A DNA stretch of 64,000 nt from assembly GCF_021390195.1 (NCBI RefSeq), contig NZ_CP090003.1, forward strand, positions 4,299,501 through 4,363,500, read 5' to 3'. Numbering within the stretch: position 1 is the first letter of the stretch; each line of letters begins with the position of its first letter. The notes under the pieces are model-generated. The model was not told where the DNA came from. It ran no database searches and worked only from the letters and a program-made list of their open reading frames with translations. This document shows positions 47,597 to 57,800 of this stretch, one piece after another. Both the position numbers and the translations under genes were made by a program. Origin of the DNA: Flagellimonas sp. CMM7. Its GTDB lineage: Bacteria > Bacteroidota > Bacteroidia > Flavobacteriales > Flavobacteriaceae.

Positions 47597-50500
47597 TTAT
47601 AAAGAAACATTTAACCCTAAAGAAATAGATCTTACAACTGGATAGCCCAGATCTGCCTCTCCTGCTGTAAAGAAATCGCCTTCAAATTCTGGTTCCAGAC
47701 TTGTAAAATCTGTCCAAGTAAATAGGTTCTGTCCTGAAACAAATACCCTTAAATTATCCACATCATCCCATGGAATGGTGTATCCTATTTGCAAATTTCT
47801 TAGCTTCACGAAACTACCATTTTCCACATATAAAGTACTGGCGGTATAATTACCATGTTCAGCTGAAGTTTGAGGTCTAGGATAAGTTCCTACACCGTTT
47901 ATATAAGGATCATAATTTGCTGGATAATTAGATGATATATCAGAATGTAAGCCCAAAAGAGGCAAATTGAGTACATCTCTGCCCGCTAAACCAGATAAAA
48001 ATGCGGTGAAATCCAAGTTCTTATAGGTAGCAGAAAAGTTAAAGCCAAACTGCACCCTGGGCAAGGTATTACCCACTGCTACCCTATCTTGAGCATCAAT
48101 TCTATTATCTCCATTAACATCTCTATATTTTGCGTCTCCAACTATAGGAGGAAAGTCTCCTACTTGAAAACCTGAGGGTAAATTATCAATTTCTTGTTGT
48201 GTGTACAACCCTTGATAATCTAAAACAAAGAGTCTTGCTCTTGGCTGCCCTACACTGGTTATAGAATTACTTACAATGCCTGTAAATCCTTGTGGAACTT
48301 TTTTTACTTGTGTTTCATTACCTGAAGCATTTGCACTTATTTGAAATTTAAAGTCTCCTTCTGTCTTTCTATACGTTAGGTTAGCTTCCCATCCCTTACG
48401 CTCATTAGTCACGGCATTTAATGTAACTGTTGTGGCTATTGTTGGGCCTGCTGTTCCAGGAACCTCAACATCAGCTAAAACATCTTCTATATCATCAACA
48501 TAATAGTTTCCTTCAAATGCCAATTTTCCATTGAATAATTCAAGGTCAATACCAAAATTATATCCTCTTACCTTGGCCCAAGAAATATCAGGATTGGCTA
48601 AAAGGTTTGATCTTGTAGCACCAGTTACTGGATCACCTGTTGGCCCAAGATTATAATTTGGTCCACCAGCCCCTCTAACAATAGTACTGGTAGCAAAATA
48701 AGGGCTGCTGCCATCACCTGCTTCATTATATCCTACCTCACCATATGCAGCTCTTAATTTCAATCTGGAAATGGCCTCTATATTAAAAAAAGATTCATTG
48801 GATACATTCCATCCTAAATCTAAAGAAGGAAATACATCATCTCTATTGTCGCCAAGAAAAGAAGAGAAAGCATCTCTACGAACAGACGCTTTTAACAAAT
48901 AGCGATCATCATAGTCATAAGTAAATCTTGAAAGTAATGATTGGGTAACCACTGTACCTCTTGAACTACTAATTGCAGGAGCACCTCCACCATTTGGGGT
49001 GGCTGCTACAAGTTCAAAAAGTCCAGATTCAAAAGCGTTGAGCGATTCATCATAAGCAACTCCAGAAGAAAAATCTGTTGTCTCTAAATCGTTATAAGCC
49101 CCCATTAAAGAAAATGTATGCCTTCCGAGTGTTTTTTCAAATGACAAACGATGTTCAAGATAATAATTTCTTGCCTCATTATGATTAACCGATAAACTTG
49201 AACCTATTAAAGTTGATCGGCGCAGTTGGCTTCTTTTGTTAAAGCTTTTTTCATAGCTGGATGATTGCTCCAATCCAAAACTAAAATGGTAATTCAATCC
49301 ATCAATAATCTCAAAATCTGCATAGATGTTACCTAGTATATTATTGGTTTCTGTGGTTGTTTTGTATAGAGCAGCAAAACCTATTGGATTAACCACAAAG
49401 CTTAAATTATTTACATCCCCATGACCATATCCACTAATTTTGGTCGGATCCAAAACTGGTACAACTGGTAAAGCATCTAGGGCTGAAGCGACGACATTCC
49501 CAGAAAACGTAGCGTTATCTTCACTTGCCCCTCCGCTAAGCCTTACTCTATTTAAAGCCAAGTTTTGTCCCACTTTGAGGCGATCTTTGATAATCTCATA
49601 AGAAGTATTAATTCTAATCCCGCTTCTATCAAACTTAGGTCCAGGAACAGTTCCTTCCTGGTAGGTATGATTTACCCCCATTAAAGCCGTAAAACGGTCT
49701 CCTCCACCAGATACGGTCACATTAGCATCTTGAAGTAAGGCGGTTTTGTATACTTCGTCCTGCCAATCGGTATCAATTCCAGGCAAATTAAAAGCATGTG
49801 CCAACTGCAATCCACTTGCGTAGGGAGAATCGTAAGCTGACCTTACAATTCTAGCCCATTGTTCTGCATTAGCCATATCTAATCTAGTGCCTATTTGTTG
49901 AAATCCTGTAGTCACGTTAGCACTTACACTAAGTCTTCCTGGCTTACCTTGCTTTGTGGTGATAACAATAACTCCATTTGCTGCACGCGACCCATAAATG
50001 GCAGCAGAAGAAGCATCCTTTAATATCTGTATATTTTCAACATCACTGGGATTGATTGTTGGTGCCTCGTTGAGGATTACACCATCCACAACATATAAAG
50101 GGTCATTATTTCCAGCAAAAATAGAACCACGAATCCTAATATCTCCAATATCCCCTGGCAAACCATTGCCGGTAACGGCAACCCCAGCCGTTCTGCCTTG
50201 GAGTCTATCCGTAATATTGGTATACTGCATCTTTTCGGTCTCTCCTACGTCAATAATAGAAACAGCCCCCGTTAGAGAACTCTTCTTTTGAGAACCATAA
50301 CCAACCACCACCACTTGCTCCAGCACATTTTGATCAGGTTGCATATTCACCTCGAGATTGGTTCTTCCTGCTAAATCAATTTCTTGAGCAATATACCCAA
50401 CAAAACTAACCACCAGCGAAGCATTGGAGTCAGATACCTCAATACTAAAACGCCCATCAAAATCGGCAGCAACCCCATTGGTAGTAGATTTCTCAATTAC

Positions 50501-50638
50501 TGTAGCACCAGAAAGTGGTAGACCCGTCTCATCATAGATTGTTCCCGTAATTGTAGCCTGAGCAATCACACTAGATTGAATTCCCAAAAAAAGACCTAGA
50601 ACCCAAAGGGCTTTACATATATTATTTTTATATTTCAT
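47597..50638 (-). CDS. susC: SusC/RagA-family TonB-linked outer-membrane transporter
   Basis: 1013 residues. Signal peptide ending SSVIAQ, then a carboxypeptidase-regulatory-like domain (TITGTIYDETGLPLSGATVI, VSFVGYIAQEI). The TonB box region follows with EQVVVVGYGSQKKSSLTGAV, then the plug (QGRTAGVAVTGNGLPGDIGD, NGVIVITTKQG) and a 22-strand barrel ending SLGLNVSL. It imports oligosaccharides with SusD. Full length, no anomaly. It lies between the glycan-binding lipoprotein and SusD in one transcript. Confidence 0.96.
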   Translation of the reverse strand: MKYKNNICKALWVLGLFLGIQSSVIAQATITGTIYDETGLPLSGATVIEKSTTNGVAADFDGRFSIEVSDSNASLVVSFVGYIAQEIDLAGRTNLEVNMQPDQNVLEQVVVVGYGSQKKSSLTGAVSIIDVGETEKMQYTNITDRLQGRTAGVAVTGNGLPGDIGDIRIRGSIFAGNNDPLYVVDGVILNEAPTINPSDVENIQILKDASSAAIYGSRAANGVIVITTKQGKPGRLSVSANVTTGFQQIGTRLDMANAEQWARIVRSAYDSPYASGLQLAHAFNLPGIDTDWQDEVYKTALLQDANVTVSGGGDRFTALMGVNHTYQEGTVPGPKFDRSGIRINTSYEIIKDRLKVGQNLALNRVRLSGGASEDNATFSGNVVASALDALPVVPVLDPTKISGYGHGDVNNLSFVVNPIGFAALYKTTTETNNILGNIYADFEIIDGLNYHFSFGLEQSSSYEKSFNKRSQLRRSTLIGSSLSVNHNEARNYYLEHRLSFEKTLGRHTFSLMGAYNDLETTDFSSGVAYDESLNAFESGLFELVAATPNGGGAPAISSSRGTVVTQSLLSRFTYDYDDRYLLKASVRRDAFSSFLGDNRDDVFPSLDLGWNVSNESFFNIEAISRLKLRAAYGEVGYNEAGDGSSPYFATSTIVRGAGGPNYNLGPTGDPVTGATRSNLLANPDISWAKVRGYNFGIDLELFNGKLAFEGNYYVDDIEDVLADVEVPGTAGPTIATTVTLNAVTNERKGWEANLTYRKTEGDFKFQISANASGNETQVKKVPQGFTGIVSNSITSVGQPRARLFVLDYQGLYTQQEIDNLPSGFQVGDFPPIVGDAKYRDVNGDNRIDAQDRVAVGNTLPRVQFGFNFSATYKNLDFTAFLSGLAGRDVLNLPLLGLHSDISSNYPANYDPYINGVGTYPRPQTSAEHGNYTASTLYVENGSFVKLRNLQIGYTIPWDDVDNLRVFVSGQNLFTWTDFTSLEPEFEGDFFTAGEADLGYPVVRSISLGLNVSL

Positions 50639-50667
50639 TTCTTATATTTCTTTAATTGTAAATTTGA

Positions 50668-51558
50668 TTAACCCTTGATACCTAATTTCAAATCATCTAT
50701 CGAGAAAGAAACCCCTGCTTCTTCAGAATTAAATCCAATACCTGCAAAATTTTCTAAATCGGCTTCAATTCCTAAATCCTCCAGCAACACTTGTAAATCT
50801 TCTACTTGAACAGAGTTGAAGTTCGGGTCGTTTAAAATAATTTCCTGTCCAAGATCAGCAAGGGTAATACTAAATTCCTCTCCTGCCACAAAGAAAATGT
50901 TCACCAAGGCAGGATCACTTACATTAGCATATTTAAATTCAAACTGCGCCACGATTTCAGCTACATTTAAAGGCACCGTAAATATTTCAAATCCTGCCCA
51001 TTCCCCAAGAACAGGACCTACCACGGCAGCTCCTGAAATAATTGACACATTAGAAGGGTCACCAGAAAAGATAAACTCTACGTTATCAAAAACACCAGTC
51101 GTCTGAGTCGCAAATTCACCGTCAGGAACATCAAAATTAATGTCTAACACAAAATCTATGTCAACGCCTGGCTCAACCTCAACATTAACAGCTGTTGCCA
51201 CCTCGTTCCCTGCAGAATCCACAACAACCACATCCACTACTGTTGTCCCAATTCCAACTGATTGCAAAACTAAAGTAGAGCCACTTATACCAGCTTCGAC
51301 AACATTGACATCCCTTGATGTTGCCGTAAATGTTAAAATATCATTTTCCTGATCATTAACATTAACAGCCAAATCAAATTCTTTTGGCAAGCTAATTTCC
51401 TTTAAAAGTTTATCACCAATCTCCGACACTCTTGGCGGTTGATTAACAATTAGCACATCCGGAAACTCAACCTCAAGAGGATTTTCACAGGATGAAAAAC
51501 CGAAAAGGAAAGATATGACAAGAGCCATCCAAATCATTTTCTTATTGTTTTTTTCCAT
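50668..51558 (-). CDS. PUL surface glycan-binding lipoprotein candidate
   Basis: 296 residues with a lipoprotein signal (FLFGFSSCENPLE). An N-terminal Ig/cadherin-like domain (about 40-130: VNVNDQENDILTFTATS, TTVVDVVVVDSAGN) precedes a beta-rich, very acidic C-terminal domain (about 140-296). It is first in the SusCD operon, ahead of SusC, an unusual place for a SusE/F-type protein, which normally follows SusD. It is not recognised at family level; a glycan-binding role is inferred from position, lipidation and the beta-sandwich pattern. Confidence 0.72.
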   Translation of the reverse strand: MEKNNKKMIWMALVISFLFGFSSCENPLEVEFPDVLIVNQPPRVSEIGDKLLKEISLPKEFDLAVNVNDQENDILTFTATSRDVNVVEAGISGSTLVLQSVGIGTTVVDVVVVDSAGNEVATAVNVEVEPGVDIDFVLDINFDVPDGEFATQTTGVFDNVEFIFSGDPSNVSIISGAAVVGPVLGEWAGFEIFTVPLNVAEIVAQFEFKYANVSDPALVNIFFVAGEEFSITLADLGQEIILNDPNFNSVQVEDLQVLLEDLGIEADLENFAGIGFNSEEAGVSFSIDDLKLGIKG

Positions 51559-51594
51559 AATCTTAATTTAGTTAGTTATTTATTGAACATCTCG

Positions 51595-51631
51595 CAAATA
51601 TAGGTATATTAATTTACTTTTTAAACATTAG
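51595..51631 (-). promoter_or_regulatory. promoter and shared motif of the SusCD operon
   Basis: On minus, TATATTTG (complement of 51595-51602) is a perfect -7 box about 35 bases before the first gene. The 21-base motif shared with the LamG promoter (CTAATGTTTA, two A/T, AAGTAA, purine, TT) covers 51611-51631. Its GTTTA lies about where the -33 element is expected. Confidence 0.65.
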
Positions 51632-52337
51632 TAAGTAAGATTTGTTTAAAAAAATCTGAGGAACCAAGCCTTGAAGCTTATAAAACACTGTTACAATAAC
51701 AAAAAACTCATCTAATCATCAAAAATTATTTTGGCAATAGCCGTGGCATGGATATACTAGGAGAAGTATTAGTTAGTAGTTATTCCCATGTCATTATTTA
51801 TAAACAAAATATACCTGAATAACACTCCTATTAGTATTGGAATTGGACAATATGTTCAATATGCTTAATGGTTTTCAATCTTCCAATTAGCACCTAAAGC
51901 TGGTTGACATTTTTATTCTGGATATTGAAGTAATTATTCAAAACAAATACTTACTTTTACACTGTTAATAAGTATATACAACCACACAAAATAATATTGA
52001 CAAAAAGCAATCAAAAACAACTTTTATTAGAAAAGCGAACCCTAAAAACATATTTAATCCCAATCTCTTTTAATGAGCGCTATATATTCTTTGGCAAACC
52101 AAAAATAAAAGATTAAGGGTTGTGAAATTTAGACCAGGATTTGTCTGGGCATAATGGAGGTTACTATTTGTATCCAAACGAAATTGAATCTCTTCTATGT
52201 TTTAGAAATGTAAAAGCATTTGACGGGAAACTTATACAAGTCATAAGGATTAAAAGCAAGAATGTCAAAACAAAACTTTTTAAGCATGCATTTTTTTGAA
52301 AGTAGATTCGCAAATAATTTAAATAAGAACAATAAAA
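51632..52337. other. 706-base divergent intergenic region with one stop-free fragment
   Basis: AT-rich control region between the SusCD operon and a LamG gene. A plus-strand frame is open from 52126 to a stop at 52297-52299 (57 codons) and reads like protein: SGHNGGYYLYPNEIESLLCF, then RNVKAFDGKLIQVIRIKSKN. It has no ATG and no recognised relative, and may be the tail of a deleted gene. The rest shows no gene. Confidence 0.35.
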
Positions 52338-54523
52338 ATGACAACTAAAATGAAAAAAGAACTGATTTGGAGCTTATTACTCCTTTTAACGGGTACGTAC
52401 ATGAAGGCCCAAGAACCAATACAGCATTTTAATTTTGACGATATTAAAGTAGAACGTCAAAAAGCTAATTTAGAACGAGGGGAAACCTATGTCCCAAAAG
52501 AAGTTTTTGCCTATGTTAAAGAAGCTAGTGGCAAAGAACACAGTTTAAACGGAAAATATTACAAGAGTGTGCCAGGCGTAAAGGGAAATGCCATTTTACT
52601 GGATGGCTACACGTCCCATATAGTCATTGAAGAAGAATTTGATGAAGGAATAGATGATTTTGCAAGAGACCAATTAAAGGCGTTTACCATAAAATCTTGG
52701 GTGGCCTTGGGGCCTACCCAAAGAATTTCTGTCCAATTTACAGCCACAGAAGACCCATTTCAGATGGCGCTCATCAAGGTTACAGTTTAGAGCTAGATGA
52801 TTGGGGAAGACCTGTTTTAATGCTGGGCACCTACGAAGGAAAAACAGAAGCGCTCTTGAGTGATGAAAAAATTGAACTTAATAAATGGACCCATGTAGTA
52901 GCCACCTATTCACCAGAAAAAGGAATGGTTCTTTACCTAAATGGAAAGCAAGTTGCCCACAAAACTTTTAAAGGAACCTTCTCTATCGTTCGCCACCATG
53001 AAGAGGTACCTAAATTAATAGGGAAAAGTAGAGAAACACAAAGGCCAACGGGTACCATCCGACCAGAGGGAACGGAAAAATCCCTGACCTATCTAGATGC
53101 CATTTTAGATGAATTAGAATTGTATGATGTAGCTCTGGATGCAAAATCAATCGCCTCTGTGTACCAAAAAGAATCAAAGTCACTTAGCACACCTGCTTTA
53201 CCAAAAAGAAAATTCCCTTCGGGCCCAAAATCTCCAGGTATCTTCAGAGCAGTAAATACTACTTTAAAATATTACCCATCTTGGGATGCGCCATGGGCTG
53301 TAGATAAACATGCCGACGTGGTAGTACAATTTGATGAATCTGACTGTAAATTTGTATTTTGGAGAGGTACCAGTTATATCCCAAGCTGGGTTAGTGAAAA
53401 TGGCATTTTCTTTAACAATGGTTTTAATGAGGGATGGAATGCTCATGGTAGCTGTGAACCTATGTCTGACAAAAAGACAAAATACTCCAGTGTGAAAATT
53501 GTTGAAAGTTCACCGGCAAGGGTTGTGGTACAATGGCGCTATGGCTTGGTAGATGTGGTTGGTAACTTTGCTTTTGAAGACCCGCAAACTGGATGGGGAG
53601 ACTGGACTAACGAAACCTATACTATTTACCCAGATATGAGTGCCGTACGTGAAGATGTATTACTAAGCAATGCTCCTAATGCAGCTCATGAGTGGCAGGA
53701 AAGTATGGTTGTAATGGAACCTGAGCAAAGACCAGAAAGTGTTTTAGAGTATGGTGCTTTAACAGTATCTAACATTGATGGAGAAAGCACTACCTATTCT
53801 TGGGAACATAATGCTCCCAAACTATGGCCAGAATATCCCAAAAACATAACTAACCAAATCGTAAATACTAAAGCAAAATACAAGCCTTTCTCATCATTAA
53901 GACCCCAAGATATCGCAGGAGGCATTGATGGTGGCCAACCCCAGAGCATGGATTTATATGCAGGGGAACAAAGAAGGCATATTAGTGTATTCCCTTGGTG
54001 GAACCACTGGCCGGTGGCACCAAGACCTACAGATGGAAGATACGCTATGGTAGCAGACCGTGGCTCCCATGCCTCTTTATCACATTATTTCTGGAATGCT
54101 TACAAAACAACAGACCGTTCTATGAGCAAGATTATGCTTTGTGGCATGACTAATGATAACATAGAGTCTGTTGTAAACTTAAACAAAAGTTGGTCAAATC
54201 CGGCTAAAATTAGTTTAGGCAACAATACTTCAAAAGCATATTACAAACCAGAAGAAAAAGCCTACATCATAGCACTAAACAAACAGGTCGAATATTTAGA
54301 CATAACATTAGCGGGTACTGAGTCCTCCCCTGTTGTAAACCCCGCTTTCGTAGTTGAAAATTGGGACCAACGTGACGTGACGTCTCTTACGGTTAATGGA
54401 AAACCGCTAAATGACAAGGATGCCCGCTTTGGGTATAAGGATTCCTTAAATGGTGTAGATCTCATTGTCTGGGTTAGAACAAGCTCAAAGGATTCAGTAG
54501 ACATAAAAATCTCGAGCAAGTAA
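52338..54523 (+). pseudogene. secreted LamG plus WNHWPVA-type module protein, frameshifted
   Basis: Fourth paralogue. The first frame (52338-52790) encodes the signal peptide (LLLLLTGTYMKAQ) and half of the LamG domain; the second (from 52697 to 54523) encodes the rest of LamG and the module. At GGGG (52709-52712), one more G would turn SWVALGPTQRI into SWVALGAYPKNFCPIYS, exactly the sequence pattern of the three intact paralogues (WVAPQAYPWNWCAIY). The repaired protein has about 728 residues. Module motifs: KFVFWRGTSYIPSW, SCEPMSDKKTKYSSVKI, RVVVQWRYGLVDV, GWGDWTNETYTIYPD, PWWNHWPVAPRPTDGRYAM. Either a sequence error in a G run, a real null mutation, or slip-strand switching. Confidence 0.85.
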
Positions 54524-54551
54524 CCAACCAAATTTTAACATCCTAACTATT

Positions 54552-54590
54552 AATCTTCGATTGGAACAATTCTGGTCGAAGATTTTTATT
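54552..54590 (+). terminator. intrinsic terminator after the LamG gene
   Basis: Arms AATCTTCGA and TCGAAGATT around a 15-base loop, followed by T-rich sequence, 28 bases after the stop. The remaining gap up to 54842 is very AT-rich and holds the promoter region of the next gene, including GTTTAGTAAG (54748-54757), a partial match to the PUL motif. Confidence 0.75.
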
Positions 54591-54842
54591 TATAATATAA
54601 AATTAATAACATGTTATTGATTACTAAAAAAACATAAATTTAATTTGATATTTTAGCTTATTAATTATAATTAACTAATCAATAAATACAATAAATACAA
54701 TGATTTAAATTTTTAATAGGTAAAATAATTTTAACTTTTTAACTTTTGTTTAGTAAGATAATATTTTATACATTACTCTAATTCAATTTTTGAGGGATTA
54801 AATTGAAGATTTAATAGTTTATTAATTTAATTCTAATCAAAA

Positions 54843-57800
54843 ATGAAAAAAAACTATTTCATTCTTTCTCATTGGTCTAAACTGAGCCTTTTATGCTCCA
54901 TGATCTTATTGGTCATGCTAGTTCCACAAAACATGGAAGCCCAGTTCGGTCAAGGCCAAACACCTGCTCAAGTTGCAGGTACACCAACGGTTACTGCCAT
55001 AGCAAATGGTAATTGGACAGATGCGTCCACATGGAATACACCCAATCTTCCGGGTACAAATGCCCGAGTCCGCATTCCAAGTCAATACACGGTGACTGTA
55101 AATTCAGTGGTTACTACTGAACATAAGTCAATTAACGTTGAAGGCACACTTAGATTTGCAACCAATGTAAATACTGAGCTCAGAGCCGAATATGTGCATA
55201 GTGCCATGGGTAGCGTTATTGAGATCGGTACTGCTGCCAGCCCAATCGCCCCAAACGTAACTGCTTCTTTTGTGGTAGCAGATCTTGGTGGAGGTGGTAG
55301 CGCCGATTGGTGGAGATATGCTCCAGGACTGGTACTGATGGGTAAAGTGGACATGCACGGCGAACAAAAAACTACTTGGATGGAACTTAATCAAGGCATC
55401 ACTGCAGGAGCTACATCAATGACATTAGCCCAAACACCTTTGAATTGGAAGGTAGGGGACAAATTGGTTATTGCGGCTACAACATCACAAAATTTCACAA
55501 GTGATGACGTAGTGACAATTCAGACTATCAACGGCAACAATGTTACTTTTACGCCGGCTACCCAATATGCCCACCAACCGCCATCACAAGCTCCTAACCT
55601 AAAAGTTCATGTGGCCAACTACACACGTAACGTTAAGTTCACATCTGCAAACCCTAGTGTAACTGCTAAACGCAGAGGACATGTGATGTTTATGCACAAT
55701 GCAGATGTAAGGATGAGATATGTAGAAATGAACCAGATGGGACGTACGGACAAGACTCAGCCGGTAAATGATTTTCAGGGCTTTGTAATTGGAGATATAA
55801 ATCAGGTAAATAGAGCCTTCTTACCTGGAGACCCAGGTTCTCCCGAGCTACTTCCCTCTGAAAACGTATGGGGACCGAATACCAATCCAAGAGGGCGATA
55901 CTCGGTACACTTCCATCGTAGCTTGGAAAATGAGACGGCTACTGATGTAAACTCTATTCCTAAAGCAGTGGTAGAAGGCGTAACCGTTTTTGATGATCCG
56001 GGATGGGGCTATGTTAATCACTCTAGTAACGTTGACTTTATCAACAATGCTTCTTACGCAGTGGTGGGAGGAGCATTTAATACCGAAGCAGGTGATGAAC
56101 TTGGGTCATTTGTTGGAAACATTGCTTTAAGAACATGGAACACCTCAGATCCATTTGGTAATCCGCTGGCAGGAGAAGCTGACTTGAACCTAAGAGAAGG
56201 CGGTATGGATTTTGCATTCCAGGGAGATGCCTATTGGTTCCACAGTCACGGTGTAACCATTAGAAACAATATAGCAGCAGGAGTATCGGGTCACTCGTAT
56301 GTTTTCTGGCCAGAAGGCTTGATCGAACTTGGTAAAGGACAAAGACGCGGAAATGTTAACTGGCATTTATCATCTGCTCAAAGAGCATTGGTTGGAGCGC
56401 CTAGTTCACACCCTGAACCTGATTTTAATAATATCCCATGGCAGTTTGATTGCTGGTTGATTCCGGCTAAGCCTTTTGAGAATAATACAGCCTATTCGGC
56501 CAGTAAAGGCGTTTCGTTATTTTACGGACATTCCAGATTCCTAAATAATTTCGAAGGCCCAGGAGAAGCCATAGCTGCTGGCGTACCAGCAGGGACTCCC
56601 GGTCTTTTTAACCATGTTCCTGAAACGTTCAGACAAACACTTGAAATAAAAATAGACGGAACTAAAATCTGGAACATCAGAAACTCGGGCATCTCTTCTC
56701 AATATGCTTCTCATGTAACAATTTCAAACAATGAGGTTTACGGTTACGATACACCACCAACTCTTGCCGGTCGCCCTATTGAAGGTATAGATTTGGACCA
56801 CTGGAGGAACTCTGACAACTGGTTGATTGAAGGAAACACAATCAGAGGTTTTACAAATGGCGCAATTGGCTTAACGCCTCCTACAAATGCTACTTCCGTT
56901 GTTGTTAGAAACAATATTTATGACAACCCAGGTACAGATATCCGAATTAGTTCTAGAACCTATAAAGGTGAGGCTGATGGGCTTGCTGAAGAAGGTATTG
57001 GAAACCCAAAAGCATTCCCGGGCTGGCCTGGTATGGTAACCATGTCTAATAACCAAAGAGTAATGACCCTTACTAATGAAAACTTCATATCTACATCTGC
57101 CAATAACATCGTGATGAGAGCTTCTTTGAGCAACGACTTTGTAGTAGATGCTGAAGATGGATTTGCGGTAAGTGGACAGCCAAGAAACCCTTATTCATTC
57201 TTGTATAGAGATGAGATCACACTCAATTTTGGAGAATTCAGCAATTCTAGATTGTATTTCAATGAACAAGCGGGAAGTTATACACCTATTACAAATCAGA
57301 ACGAAAGGTGGGATGCTGAAGAGGTAGAACCAGGTGGCACGGCTGAATATGTCATTCCTAATGCATGGAGAAATAAAACAAACAATCAACTCCTCTCTGT
57401 CAATTTAACCTATGAAGGCAGTACCACTCAAAACCATTCATTTGGTGGTGAAATCATGCCAGCTGGAGCCAATACACACCCTCAAATTACAGGTGGTCAG
57501 GCTACCAATATTGTTGTAGACCCATGTGCAGGTGTCACACCACCAGCGCCAACTAATGTCACAGCAACTAACAACAACTGTATTTCTGTGGATCTCAGTT
57601 GGACTGCCTCTAACTGCGCAACTTCATATAGAGTGCAGCGCAGAGTAGATGGAGGAACATGGTCTACACTCAATGCTAATTTGGCTGCCACAAATTACAC
57701 AGACAACAGTCCAGCTTCTGGTGACAATGAGTATAGAGTTAGAGCACAAAATAGTGCAGGCAATTCCAGTGACGAACTGGTAACTGGTGCTGTAAGTTGT

